NCBI RefSeq assembly: GCF_023278565.1
Contig: NC_064675.1
Coordinates: 6,510,001 to 6,574,000 of the forward strand
Source of the DNA: Colletotrichum lupini
Taxonomy: Eukaryota > Ascomycota > Sordariomycetes > Glomerellales > Glomerellaceae
Length of the DNA: 64,000 bases
Reading direction: 5' to 3'
The notes beneath the pieces were generated by a model. That model made no database searches. It saw only the letters and a list, made by a program, of their open reading frames with translations, and was not told where the DNA came from. Of the stretch, positions 32,201 to 46,050 are shown in pieces. Made by a program: the position numbers and the translations under genes. Numbering within the stretch: the first letter of the stretch is position 1; every line of letters starts with the position of its first letter.

Positions 32201-35200
32201 GTATAATAAGATATTTAAAGAGTTCTTTATGAGTTTAGAATGCTATTTTTTATTTATTTATTTTTTTAATTTAAATTTAGTTAAACATATTTTTAAGATT
32301 TATAATAGTAAACTAGTTAGTTTTATAAAGTAGATTTCTAAGCTTAGTAATAAGCGGTAAGGGGTAATAATTTCTTTTTATAATTTTATTAAGTTTTTTA
32401 TAATTAATAATAGGGTTTAACTTTTACTTTTTTTTAGTATAAAGAATAAGGGGAATTTAGTAGGAGAATTTAATAGTTAAATATATTCTTTTTTAAGTTT
32501 TATATTAATATATTTGTTAAAGTACTTTTATTTTTTTTTAATTTATTAAGTATATTAAATAGAACCTAGGTTTCTTTTTTTTTTTAAGTTCGATTTTTAT
32601 ATTTTAGTTACTATATTCTAGTAATCTTATTTCCTTAGGTTTTATAAATAGTTTTATATATATTTAATAATTTTTAAGTATGTTTTAGAGTCGTTATGAT
32701 TTTTAATTATTAGTACTAGTTATGAACTTTTTAGAGCTTTTTATTATTTTAATAAAAGCTATATATTATGTTTGTTTTTGTTTTTTAGGAGTTTTTAAAA
32801 ATCCGTTTAAACCTTTTTTTTTTTAAGTTATTTAGTAATTAGATTTTTTTAGAGGATTTAGTTAGTAATTTAATTTATTTATGGGTTATGCTTTTATAAT
32901 TATAAAAGTCTTAGGATAACGTTAATATTTTTAATTTTTATAATATCGTATTATAATTACTTTTACTAATTATTAATATATATTAAGAGGTATACGGTTT
33001 TTAATTAATATATTTATAGTTATAATTAATTCGTCTTTTTATTATTATTTATAATCGGTATAGTTTATTTTTATATATTTATAATAAGTTAAGTTTATTT
33101 ATTACTTTTAGTAAGATATAGGTTTTTTATATACTACTATTAATAATAGCGTTTAATTTTTATTTATAAATATCGAGGTTAATTTATAAGTATACGTTAT
33201 TACGTTATATAGTTATATATAGGAACTTTTTTTTTACTTTTATTTTTCGTTGTTTTTTTACGATTAGTTTTTTTAGTTTTTTATTATTTATTTTTTAGAC
33301 AGGTTTTTTATTCGTGTTTTTTTAATATTTCTTTTAAGCCTTAGCTTTTTTAATATAGTGAATTTAGTATTAGTTGTGTTTATAGTTTTTTTATTTTATA
33401 TATTTACTATTGAGGTATTTTATAAGAAAGTTGGGGTTTAGACTAAATATAGCTCTATTATTATTATTAAAACTTAGTAATATCTAGCTAGGTAGTTAAT
33501 TCTTTATATAAATATCTTTAATAATTTTATTATTACGTTTTTATAAATAAAAACGACCATTTTATTTAGATATAAGATACTAAAGGTATTTATTATTTAA
33601 GTATTTTATTTAAAATAATTCTTTATAAAAGGGGTCCTTAGGGTTAGGTAAAGAGTAATTTTTATTTATATAGGGGGTTATTATAACCTTTTTGCGTTTT
33701 TTAGTTTTATAAAATTAGATAATTTAGTTATTTTTAAATAGATAAATATGTTTATATTATAGTTTATTATTATTTTTTTTAAAGCTAGTATTATTAACGT
33801 TAGGTAGTGCTTTATAATCGATTTTTATTTAAGTACGTTATTAGGCGATATTACGAGGTTTGTCTAAATTATAAGGTAATTTTGTTTTATTAAAATAAAA
33901 GGAACTAGTTTTTATTTTAATATCTTTTTTTTTAATTTTAAAGTCGATTTTTTTTATTAGTAATTCTAAAGTTAAGAGTTAGTTTTTTAAGTATTTTGAT
34001 TTTATTTTTATATACGAGGCTTTTAAGTTGTTTTTTAACTTTATAAATGAATTTTTTATTAGTATTTACTTGTTCTATTATATAAATAGACTTAGTTAGT
34101 ATTTTGTTTAAATTAAGTTTTTTTTAGAACTTAATAAGTTATTTTTAGTTTATATTATTTTATTATACTATATATATAAGGCTATTTATAATTTCTTTTA
34201 TATTAGGTCTTTTCTTTTTAAACTTAAAGAGCTACTTTTTTATATTAGCTAGGAGTTTTTATTTAATTTATTTCTTAAAGAGGTTAAGCGTGTTCTTTAT
34301 AATAGGGTCCGTTTTGCTTTTTTTTTATATTTTTATAAATTTAAGAAAGTATAGTAATATATTTAATATTATTCTTTTTAAGAGTATAGGGTTAATAGGC
34401 GGGTGTTTTTTATTATTATTATTATTAAAGTTTTAATAAGTAGTAAAGTGGATTATTTATTATTTTTAGGTTATTTAGGATACTATTTTATTTATTCTTT
34501 ACTATTTTAGTAAGTAAAGTAGTTATTATTATAATAGGCTATTTATAAGAGTTATTTATAAGGAACTTTTTTATTTATAATATTAGCTCGCTTTTTTAAA
34601 ATAGGTTAGTATTAGATATACTTAGGTTATTAATAGTCTTTAGCTATATATCCTAGCTTATTATAATTATAGTATTTAAGGTCCTTTTTTTATTAAGGTT
34701 ATTCTTTTTTAATAATACTAAGGTTTATTAGTTTATTATAATACTCGGTTATAGTAGTTATTAGTTTATATTTATATTTATTATTAAGTTTAGATTAGTT
34801 ATTTTAAGCGTTTTATCCTTTACGTTCGAGGCGTCGTTTATAAAGTTAATTATTACTTTTAATTATTATATTAATATATTTTTAGAGTTTATTAAGTTAG
34901 TTTTAATAAGAGAGGTTATTTTTAAATTTCTTTTTAAGCTACGATAGAAGGCTATTATAAGTACTTTATTATTTTAATTAAACTTAGAGGTAATCTATTT
35001 AAATTTAGATATATACTTATTAACTAATCTTTTTTATATAAGAGTTATAAGTTTTTATTTAATAATTCGTTTTTTATTAGGGTTACTAAAGGTTTTTTTA
35101 AGTTTTTCTTTAAACTTATTATAGTTATTAAAGATTTCTTTAGTATTTTTATTTTAGATATTACGTTTATTTTTAAAGTGGTTTTTTATAGAGGGTTCGA

Positions 35201-35582
35201 ACTAGGTAAGGGTATTTCTTTTTAAAAAAATAAAGTTATATAATAGACTTTATTTATTTTAATAACAAAAGAGGTCCCGTAGTAATATAAGTAGGCCCTA
35301 GTTTAAATAAGGAATTCTTAGAGAGTATTTAAGGACTTATTATAAGGTTTTAGTTTAGGGTACTTAGTTTTAAGTACTAAGGGAGGTTAGGGCGTTATAA
35401 GCTAAGCGTAAAATCACTTATTTTTATTTTTAAGTTTAAGTATTATATTATATAGTTATTAAATAGTAAGTATAGTTATTTTAATAAGCTATGCTATATT
35501 ATTATTACTAGTAGTTAATATATTTATATTATTTAGTTAGTTCTTATAAAATAAACTTATTAAATAGGAGTAATTAAAATAT

Positions 35583-36119
35583 TATAACTAGTTAGTTATA
35601 GTAAGTATATTAATAGAAGTTAAGGTTATAAGTACTAAATAAATAGTATTATAATTATAAATAGTTTTTTTAAAACTATATTTATAAGTTATAAAGTAAG
35701 TAAGGCTTTAGTAATTAATCGTAGTCTTATTAAAAGGGGTTCTTAATAAAAATAGCTAAAAACGATTATAAGATTTAATACTAAGTTAATTACTAAAAGA
35801 GTTATAAGAAGTCTATTTTTAAGCCCGGTTTAAGTTTATATTATATATAAGTCTATTTATAAATATATTTCTATTAATAATTATTTTTATTTATTAAGTA
35901 ATTACTTAGTAAATATTAGTAAGCGATTATTTAGAGTAATTATAATAATTATTTTATCATATAATTATTATTTTTTATTTATATATAACTTATTTATAGT
36001 TTTTTTATTCTATAGGAGTTATTTTATATTCTCGTACTTTTATATATATAGTATATTATAACTATTATAAGCTTATGGGGCGGGCCTTAGTTTTAGTTAT
36101 GTATATTAGGTTATAATAT
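35583..36119 (-). repeat. Gypsy LTR (5' LTR in element orientation)
   Basis: Second copy of the 28,743-29,278 repeat. The base after it begins CTTAT and the base run before the left LTR is TTTAT. That would fit a 5-bp target duplication with one C-to-T change, but AT-rich DNA makes this weak. Confidence 0.8.
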
Positions 36120-36497
36120 ACTTATATATATTATAATATTATTATAAATGTGCGGATGTCGCGGTTATTTATACTTCTAAGTAAAATCTTTAAAATCAAA
36201 TTTCTAAGTTTACTAGACGCTATACTTATTAAATTTAAAAAAATAGTTTAATAAGTAAGATAATATAAATATATAGTCTGTATACGGATTATTAATACGA
36301 AAAAATAAAGCTGTTCGTAATAGTTAACTTACCTTATTATTTAGACATTATAGTATTAAGGTACTACCGCTATTACTACTACTATATATAAAGTTCTTTA
36401 GTATTAGGCGGGTGAGCTATTTAGCCTCTCGTAATTATAAGTAAGTATTAAAAGTAAATAGTTTTACTTACTTAATACTTAGACATATATTAAAAGT

Positions 36498-38620
36498 AGG
36501 CGAGGGTATAATATCGATGCCGATGCTTATAATATAAATATATTAATATATAGTCGGGCTAATAGTAGGGATGTACTTATATAGTATTAAGCTAGTATAT
36601 TATAACTACTTAACCTACTACTTAACCTAGATACTATAATTATAGATCTTAACGAAATATAACTTCTTAGGCTAAATAATATTAATATTAATAATAATAA
36701 GTTAATTTTTAAAGTAGCGTACCTTATATAAATCGAGTATATAGTCCTTCTTATTTAAGATTTTTATAGGTATAATAATAATAAAGATGCGGTATAAATT
36801 ATATATTTTATAAATAAAAATATAATCGACGCGGCTTATTATAGACTATAGGTAGTTATTATCTATATACTTAACGTAGTCGTTACGAGCGAAGATATAT
36901 TAGTAGAAATTATTAAAGTAAAAGAATATTAGTAATACCTCTTATTATTATAGGTAATATAAAGCTATTGCGAATACTACTTATATAGTTAATAAGTAAT
37001 AAGTAGCGATATTATAGTAATACTGGATATTTTATAAATTCGCAAAAGACCTAGGGGTATAATAAGAGTACTTAGAAAACCTTAATACTATAATAAAAAT
37101 AACTTAAAATTAGGGCTTATATTATAACTATAAATTTCCTAGATTTTATACCTTATATATCTTAATAGTGCGTAAATACGTAATACTTAAAGCTTTTTCC
37201 TTTAGTTAAGGGCGATATTACGAAATAATATCCGATATTTAATTAATAAAATTACTTAAATCTATTAATTAAGAAATAAAAAGATTATTTCGGACCCCTT
37301 AGTAAATATTAATAGCCCCTCTCTAGGCCCTAAATATTATTAGCCTTATTTTATAGGCCTCGCTAGGGCCCTTAAAATACTTTAAATTGCTAGGTATAAG
37401 GTAAATATAGTAAATAAGTAGACATAATAAATACTATTACTTACTTATTTATAAAGCTAAATTAGTTTAATTACTAAATAGCCTTATATTTAAAGTTCTA
37501 GATCTTATTATAAGCGTAGTATTATATATACGCTAAGTATAAGGCTTACCTAAAGGTTTATAATATATTCGTATCCTTAATAAATAGAAGCTCGCTTTTA
37601 TTAATTAAGTACTATACTTTATTAACTTAGCTAATAATAATAGGATTATAGTGCTCTTTATTACTTTTAATAATACTTATTAGCTCCTTTTTATTAATAA
37701 GATCCTCTTATAGTTATATTATATCCTTCTTATTAATATAAAGTAGTACTTTATTAGATAGTATCGGAGCCTTATTATAGAGCTATTATATTTAGTAAGT
37801 AAGCTTACTATTATTATAATAAAAAGTATTATAAAGGAGGAAGCGCTACGTTATTTATATATTAACCTTTAATAATAGGATCTTTTTAATATTAGTATAG
37901 TTCGTTTAGGTTATTATTATCTTAAACTACTTATATAGCTATTAATAATAAATATATTATATAGTAATAAATATTAAGGTAGTAGGATATTATTATACCC
38001 CTTATTTACTTATACTTATTCTTATTTAATAATATATTTATATTTATAAGTATTTTAAACTCCTTAGTAATAGCCTCGTAATAGATACTTATATAAATAT
38101 TTAGTCGTATCGTATTTAATATATACCCTTTAGCTCTCTTATTAAGTAATATAGGTCTTTATTTAGGCTTAGGCTTAGGCTTATTTTTTATTATAAGGAT
38201 AGGTAGCGGCTAGGTTAACTATTGTTTTATATATTAAGAAATATTATATAAAACGGGCTTAGTAAATAGCTATATATATTCTAATCCTAACTTAACTTAT
38301 AGTTAATAGAAAGGCTATTATAATAGTATTATTAAGCTTTAATAATTATTATTAATAATACTTTACGCTCAGGGGTTATTAATAATAGCTTAGTTAGTAA
38401 TTTAATAGAGTTATTAATATATCTTACGAGCCTCGATAATAATACTTATTATATTCTTATAATCGGCTTTATTAATATTAGTACTAATTAGGATACTATT
38501 CGACTTAGCTAATCTCGTATAGGCCGTTATAATAAAATTAATAATAATATTATTAATAATATTACTAAGCTAGCTTTATATAGTATTTATAAATTTAGGG
38601 TAGATATAATACGGGATTAA
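36498..38620 (+). pseudogene. Long RIP-riddled reading frame, unidentified (A)
   Basis: One plus-strand phase is kept without indel for about 700 codons (checked at 36,498, 36,783, 37,293, 37,584, 38,163 and 38,592). All interruptions seen are TAA or TAG, the products of CAA/CAG or TGG after RIP. Stretches such as SRANSRDVLI, VVTSEDILVEIIKVKEY and SDPLVNINSPSLGPKYY look protein-like. I do not recognise the family. Confidence 0.45.
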
Positions 38621-40168
38621 AAAGCCACGAAATAAGTTTAAAATAATAACTAACTAATAAGTATTTGTTATTAAAAAAGTAATTATAAAAATAATAAAGT
38701 AGTAATTATAAGCGCTCCTAGCTTAGTAAAAAGGGCTAAATACGTAGTACGTAAGTATACTCTTTATATCCTTATATAATAAGGATATTATTAAGTAGTA
38801 TACTATATATTAGCTTAGCGAGGCCCTAATATTTAGAGTGGGCGAGATCTAGAGGGTATAAAAGGATTAAGTTTAATATAGGAATAATAAATACTAGCGT
38901 AAATATCTTTTTTATAATACTTTACGCTTTTTTATATTACTTATAAGAGGCTATTATTATAAAATTATTTATATTTTTACGTATAATTATATATTAATAA
39001 TAATAGCGCCCGTAAGTAACTATATCGAAATTTAATACCAACTCTGGGTTATCGCTATTCTTTTGTAAATAGCTAACAAAATAAAAATAATAAAACTTAT
39101 TTATTTAAGTACCTCGGAATTTACTATTCTTATCTTATTATAATATATCCCTAATATAATAAAGAATCGGCGTAACTATAATATATTACTTATTATTAAT
39201 ATACGACTTAATATTATAATCGAGTTTAGCTAAGGACTAGAATATTTTAATAATATTATTAAAATTCGAACTATATAAACTAAGTATAAAAAAGAAGATA
39301 TTAGTTTAATAGAGTCGATCTTTTATTTAAAGCTTAGTAATTATTATATATATACTTATAAAAATATAATAGGAGTTGCGGTATATAATAAACTTATTAA
39401 TAAAGTATATAATTAAATAGCTATAGATTTTTATATTAAACTTATTTTAATCCTCGAATATTTCTCGATTATATATCTTAAGCTCTAACTTTATATAAAT
39501 AGGGTACGTATATACTAAGGGGATTAAATCCTTAAATATATAGCGCTATACTTATTAAATAACGAGTTTATAATTATCTAGTACCGGGTACTTAATAAAC
39601 TTCTTAAACTTCTATTTTTATTTAGTATTAGTATTAAAGCTTAGATCGGTTATTCTAGCACGTATAGCTTTAACGAGGTAATGCGGGATATTCTTATAAA
39701 GAATATAAAAAGTGAATATTCATATAGAAGCAAGAATATATGAATATAGGGGAAATAAGCGTATATAAAAGAGGTTTTTATAATAAAGAGAGTAATATAG
39801 TTAAATTACTATATAAGAAGTTGCTTACTTAACGAAAGGTCTAGGTAGGCAAATACACGCCTATATATAGGCATAAAAACCTCCTACTAGAATATTCCAT
39901 TACTTATTAATTATGATATAATTAATAAGCGTATACGTAAGTGAATGCGTAATCGTAGTACATAATTCCGCCTCGAGTAAATTCCAGATTATTCAGTTAC
40001 CTTCCAGTACTTTCCATTGCCTACGTAAGCTTATATAAGCAGTATTGCTTACATAATCAATACCTATAATAATCTACAGAAATCGTAGATTAATATGGTA
40101 TATAGTTTGCTTACGTAATATTGATAATAAGGCGAATAATAAGGTAAACAAAGTTACCTTCGTAACAG

Positions 40169-41640
40169 TTATAGTCTTATTAAAAAAATAATCGTATACT
40201 ATATTATTATTAATTACGTTAGCTATACTTTTCTCGGGGATAAAAGTAACCTTATTCGTAATAATTATCTTATTTTTGCTTTAAGTATAACCTTTCTTAT
40301 TATTATTATAAAAGGGATATTTTAGGATTATTTCTAGGTATTAATTATCGATATAAGAAAAAGTTTCTTAGATTTAAATTACGATATTACCTTTTTTAGT
40401 AATATAGAAGTCGTTTTAATAATTATAGCTAATAATATAAACGCGGCCGTAGTATAGCTTCTCTTTATTTATTCAGTTAGTTTCTTAGTAAATATAAAAG
40501 AGGTCGAGGTATTAATATATAACGAAGTCTAACGGTAAGACTATATTAGTCTTTTGATTTTTATTATTAATAGTATATATAAACTCGCTAAATATAATAC
40601 GTACTAACGATACCTAGTTATATAACTTAAAAAGCTCGATAAGTATATTAATAAAACATACTAATTTTTAATATATATTATTAGCTACGTCGGATAATAA
40701 GAAGTTAGTAAATATTACCTAAGGGTTAATAATAAATAAGTCCGATATAATACCATTTTTTATAATCTCTTATTTATTTAATTTATAAAATATTTATATT
40801 ATAAAGAGCTTCTCGGATATTAGTAGTACCTCTACTTTTTATATAGGGATTAAAAGGAATCTTTAAAAAATACGGTTTTTTAAAAATACTAGCTATATAG
40901 GGAGCTTCTTAATAGCTTACTTAGTAGCTCCCTCGATATTAAAAAAAATAGAGAGAAGTTAGTAAAGGGTAGTATACTTTATATAATTATTATTAAAAAT
41001 ATTAAAAAAAAGGCTAAGCCCGAGCTCGAAGTTAAATAGCTAAATAAACTTATTTTAATAATAAGGGATTAATTTTAAAATATCGTCGTCGGGCTCTTAA
41101 AACCCTTATACTATACGCTCTTTTAAAAATAGGTTAGTATAAATAGTAATATAGTCCTTTATAAAAAAGAAAGTATTATCCTTATTGTCGGTTTTATTAA
41201 AGAGCCGGGTCTCTAGGCTATTAATATTATTTTTAAAAATACGATTATTATATACCCTAGTAATATTAACTTCTTTTTTATCAAATCTAGTTAGTAAATT
41301 ACCGTTAGCCTTAGCTTTATTAATTTTATTAAGGTTAATATTATTAAAATTAATTATAATATTTAGATTATAATCAGTTATATCCTAATTATTTTTATTA
41401 AGATACGAGCTTACTTATAGTGTATATAAAATCGGTATTAGATACGTTACCCTTATTCTTTATATTATTTATTATATTATTATTATTTATTTCAATATTT
41501 ACTTAGTAACTAATATTGGCTTCTATTCCTATATTAATATTACTATCGTCGTTTTATAATTAAGAGGCCGGTTAGTTAATATCTAACTAAAATACCTAGC
41601 CGGCGCTAAGCTAAAGGGCCCTTTAATAGTAACCTAAGGT
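40169..41640 (-). pseudogene. Long RIP-riddled reading frame, unidentified (B)
   Basis: A minus-strand phase consistent from about 41,640 to 40,169 (checked at 41,282 and 40,169), with TAR-only stops. Protein-like stretches include SLETRLFNKTDNKDNTFFF, KDYITIYTNLFLKERIV and INKEKLYYGRVYIISYNY. It is convergent with frame A. Family not recognised. Confidence 0.45.
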
Positions 41641-42590
41641 AATATTATCTATAGGCACATTAGTAAGAAGTTTTTTATATTTACTTATTATTATAATAAG
41701 TTAAGGCGTCTCGTATATTTATATTATTTTTTAATAATAAATTCGATGCGTTAGGTTAGCGAGATACTTATAGTAAGTATTAAAAAAGTAGAGGTTAAGA
41801 GGTTAGGTAGTTAATTAATAAAAGGAGGTTATAAAAATAGGGTTACGTAACTCTTACTAAGCTAACCGGGCCCTTACTGAGCTAGTATACTTCTATTATT
41901 ACTAGGCGTATATTTATATTTTTATTATTAATTAATTTACCTACTTATACTACTACTTAGGCCCTTTATTAATTTTCTTTAACTACTTATTTTGTATTTA
42001 TACGTACTCGCTAGGTAGGAGTAAAAAATTAACTTATTTAACCCTCTACCCGCACTTTTAAACCTTTCCTTTTTTTTTTTTATACCTACTATTATAAGTT
42101 AGTTTATTATATTAATATAAATAGCCTACTTATTTTATTTTTTATTACTTAACCTACTTATTATGCTTTACGTATCTTTATTTACTTATAATATATTACT
42201 TATTATATTATTATAATTAATTATTATATTTCTCCGTAGTTAAGCTAAAAAAAGTAATAAAAGTAGTAAATATAAAAAGAATACGCGTCGTTCTACTAAA
42301 GCTTAGTTTTAGGCTAAGTATAACGAGTCCCTCTTTGTTAAGTAGTAGTAATAATAGCTATTATATAATAAGGAGCCTAAGTATAAAGAGTCTAAATATA
42401 AAGAGCCTAAGCCTAAGCCCGAGGCTATATAAATTAACCTTACTCTACTACCTCCCCTAAAGACCCCTTTTACTTATTAAGTAAATATTATAGTTACTCT
42501 TTTTATTTATTTTAATATTATTTAACTAACCTATTTTATTAAAATACTCTAATTACTAAGGTTATTAATTATAATTAGTATATTATTACC

Positions 42591-44087
42591 TTAGTTATTA
42601 ATAACCCCGGCTTTTTCCTTAAGGCTTATTATATTAATAATATTGTTCTTAAAAATACTCCGGACTAGCGCCTTATTATTAATAATAATAGTACCCTTAC
42701 CTTTTTTAATAATAATACTTTCTTTAAAAAGATTAAGAAAAGTAATAAAAAGGCTATTATTAAAAAAGTTAATAACTTTATAGTTATTATTAATACGGTA
42801 TACGCTCTTATTAATATTCTTAAAAAGATTAATATTATATTGCGTAATAAGTTAGATTTAGAATATTATTAGAACTAGCTCCTCTTTTATAATAATAAGT
42901 TTATTATAAATACTATTTATAAAGTATTTAAGGATTATACTTTATTATTTAAAGAGGTTATTAAGCTCCGTAAGCTATACGCTACTTAGTACTAGGACTT
43001 TTAATATAAGTTCCTTTTTACTTACTTTTTTAATTAGTATAATTACCTTTTTAGTAATTATACTAAGGTTTTTAAGTTATACCCTAAGCTTAATAATTTA
43101 AATAATAATACTAGTGCTCGCTAAACTATACGTAACTTATTACTTAACTAGTTAAATAAAACTATTTTTATTACTATTTAGCGTTTTACTAAGTCCTTTA
43201 TTAACTACGAGGTTACTTTTTTTAACTAGTAGTCCTTATTTTATTACTTTATTTATATTATCTTTACTACTTTAGCTCTTATAATATTTAAATATATTAA
43301 CTATAAAAAAGAGCTTAATAAGGATCTCCCTAAAAATAAAAAGCGTATTATAAATAAGAACTTTTATATTAAGATCCGTAATACTTATAAGGGCCTCGTT
43401 ATTATAAATTACTTTATAAATATTAATAAAGAGCTCTTTATTTAAAAAAAAAGAGACCTTATTATTAATAGTTATACCTCGGGTATTAAGTATTATACTC
43501 GCCGCTATATATAGGATAATAAGGCTCCCCTACTACTCCCTATAAACTATATTACTTAAGCTCTTATTATTAGCTTCTATTTACTTAGACCTACCCCTAG
43601 TTCTTTTATTTTAAATATAGCTATTAAAAATAGTCGTCTCTCTATATTTAACTTTATTAATAATATTACGTAAACCGAGCTTTATAATCCTTTTATTAAT
43701 ACTATTAGTATTAAAAGTTCCCGTTATAACCTTAGAATAAATAGCGCTTATAATACTTATAATAAGACCCCCTATGAGTTAGTTAATAAGTCTAATATTA
43801 TTACTATAATTAGTACCTTACTTAGCTCTTTTTTTATATAGCGTAGCACTTATTATAGTTAACTTATTATATATATACCTATTCGAGTACTTAATCTTTA
43901 TCTTTTTTAATATCGATACGGTATTAATATTATTTAAGTTCGATCTTCTCGCTTTAATATAGAGAGATTAATACGGCTTATTATTAATATAATAAATATA
44001 TAAAAAGATATAGAGGCTATAGAGAGGGAAAAAAGGGTAATATATTAAAATATAAACTTAAGCTTAGGCTTAAGGGTTACGAAGTAG
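42591..44087 (+). pseudogene. Long RIP-riddled reading frame, unidentified (C)
   Basis: A plus-strand phase kept for about 500 codons (checked at 42,591, 43,299 and 44,079). It probably starts further upstream near 42,240 in a Lys/Ser-rich segment. Readable pieces include KEVIKLRKLYAT, NYKKELNKDLPKNKKRII and INSYTSGIKYYTRRYI. Family not recognised; it could be a transposon-encoded protein. Confidence 0.45.
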
Positions 44088-45845
44088 ACTATTATAAAAG
44101 AAGATAAGTAGTGTACTATTTACTATTTATAAATAGTATATAGTCCTTTACCTAGAGGCGGGTCGGCGCTATTTATAGCCCGTTTCCTAAAGACGTATTA
44201 GGTATAAGTAACCGATTTAACTTTAATTATATATATATTAATTATAAAATACTAACTATACGATATTTACTTTAGTAATGCGTAAATTTATTAATATACT
44301 AACTACTTATTTAATAGCTCCTTTTATCTAGCTACCTAGCTATCCTCGCTATTTATTTTCTTTTTATAATTTATACGGCTATAAATAAGCTTTATATAAT
44401 ACTTTATATAGTACTTAAATCCGCTAGGCTTTTTAACTTAGGTACTTTAGACGGGCGGCTAGGTAGGTACTAGGTTTTATAATAGGTCTCTCCGCTATAT
44501 TTACTAATCTCGTAATATTCATAAGTATATACATATTATATATTATATATTATATTAAAAATATATATTATATCGAATATTATATTTTTTTTATTAAGTA
44601 TAATACCCTTTTATTAAGCTAAATTATAGTATATTAGTTATATTAAATTTCTTTACTTAGACTACCTGCTTACTTATTATAGCCTCTAATAATAGCTATA
44701 GCCCGAGCCTTTTTATTATTATTATTAATATTATAGTCGAGCGCTATGCCCTTTAGGGTATTAAAGTTAGAGGATCTAGCCCGCGGGTTAATAAGGCTTA
44801 AATAATTATTATATAATAGTTAGAGGCCGAGGAAGCCAGCCGAGGCCCTATACTAAAGTCTAGTCTAAGCCCGAGCCCGGAGCTATAGCTTACTAATTAA
44901 GTAGAGTTTAAGAAGGACAATACTACTATTATAATAATAATAAATATACGTTTTTCTCTAGTTCTTATTTATTAATAATAAATAACTAATTACTAATTTC
45001 TCTATTCTTTTTAGCCCGAGCTTAGTAATAAGGAGTATATTAACTTAATAAGCGCGTAGCTAGAGTAGTAGTAGTAGTAGTACTAATAGTAATATTAATA
45101 GTGCAAAAGGTCCCTTAAATAATAATAGTACTACTAATAGCGAGAGGAGACCCCCGAGAGCCCTAAAGGGTATTAGTAATACTACGATAACTATATACTA
45201 ATAGTACTAGTATTATAATAATTCTAAAGAAAATACTATAAGTTATAATAATATAAAGAAGGCGTTTATAATATTCGAATTAATATAATACTTATTATTA
45301 ATTATATATTTTTATTTAATATTACCTTTATTTAAATTTATATAAAAGGAATATAACCTATTTATAACTCCTAAAACTCCTAATAACTATTTAGCGACGG
45401 TAATCTAGCTAATAACTATTATATTTATAACTACTACCGTTGATAGTACTTCGAGTATTATGGGGGAAGCGACCTGCCCCCTCCTCCCGGTAAGGTAGAC
45501 GAATATCTCGCGTTCTGTAAGCTCCGATTCCGGGTTAACGTTACTGCTTAATACTTAATTTGGTCGTTCTAACATAGCTATAATTGTAATGATGTCTATT
45601 AATCTTACTGATATTATTTTAGTCTTTGGGGAGGGGGGGATAAGTGTTTGCTCCCTGAAGTATCGACAATGGTGCTCTATTATCTCTTTTGTTCTATAGC
45701 TACCTAAGCTTATAATTAGACTAGAGCAACTAGCACACAGCCGAAAATAATATTAATATACGATCGACTATTTTCGTATATCGTAACACGTGGTCTACTT
45801 TATTAAGAACTTTTAGAGAGATATAGATAATAGTAAATATCTTCT

Positions 45846-46050
45846 TATTAATATCCCTATTATAGGGTAGTTAGTTCGAACCGTAATTAACGAAGAGATT
45901 AATTAAATTATATAAATATTTACGTAGTAAGTATAAAAAAGAGGTTTTAATTATAAGTTAAGCTAGCTACGATAATTATAAATAGGGCCCCTAATTAGCC
46001 CCTATATAGTCAGTTGTATACTGCAGTTAAATTAGACTTTTAGTTTAATA
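45846..46050 (-). repeat. Copia LTR (3' LTR of copy 1)
   Basis: 205 bp. Its ends read TA..TA on the plus strand, matching the TG..CA ends of the less damaged LTR at 59,714. It differs from the LTR at 53,194 mostly by transitions. Confidence 0.92.

Larger units (their letters stand above)
28743..36119 (-). mobile_element. Ty3/Gypsy LTR retrotransposon, RIP-degraded
   Basis: Two direct repeats of about 535 bp frame a 6.3 kb interior. Read on the minus strand, the interior follows Gypsy order. A Gag zinc knuckle is near 34,633-34,677, with all four CX2CX4HX4C ligands now reading as Tyr codons. A reverse transcriptase follows (about 32,440-31,850): KLNPI, YPLPLI, PFGL, an active site YxDD now reading YINN (32,103-32,114), and FLGYTI-like remnants. 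RNase H and integrase should lie at lower coordinates but are too damaged for me to place. Stops are almost all TAA/TAG, as expected if CAR and TGG codons were changed by C-to-T / G-to-A mutation. Not capable of encoding protein. The exact LTR ends are uncertain by several bases. Confidence 0.85.
36120..45845. other. AT-rich RIP-degraded block of unidentified repeats
   Basis: 9.7 kb with very few CpA/TpG and abundant TpA. Three long frames (listed separately) keep a constant phase for 1.1-2.1 kb and have only TAA/TAG interruptions. Between them lie two patches with less damage (39,713-40,167 and 45,425-45,790). No LTR pair was found for this block, and I could not place it in a known element class. 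Confidence 0.6.

Noticed and set aside
39713..40167. Called as a solo LTR
   Set aside because: Flanking pentamers (AAAAG and GTTAT) do not match and no second copy is in the window; kept only as an unexplained island.
41185..41373. Small hydrophobic Leu/Ile-rich plus-strand frame
   Set aside because: It is the antisense of degraded frame B; Leu/Ile richness is an AT-bias artefact.
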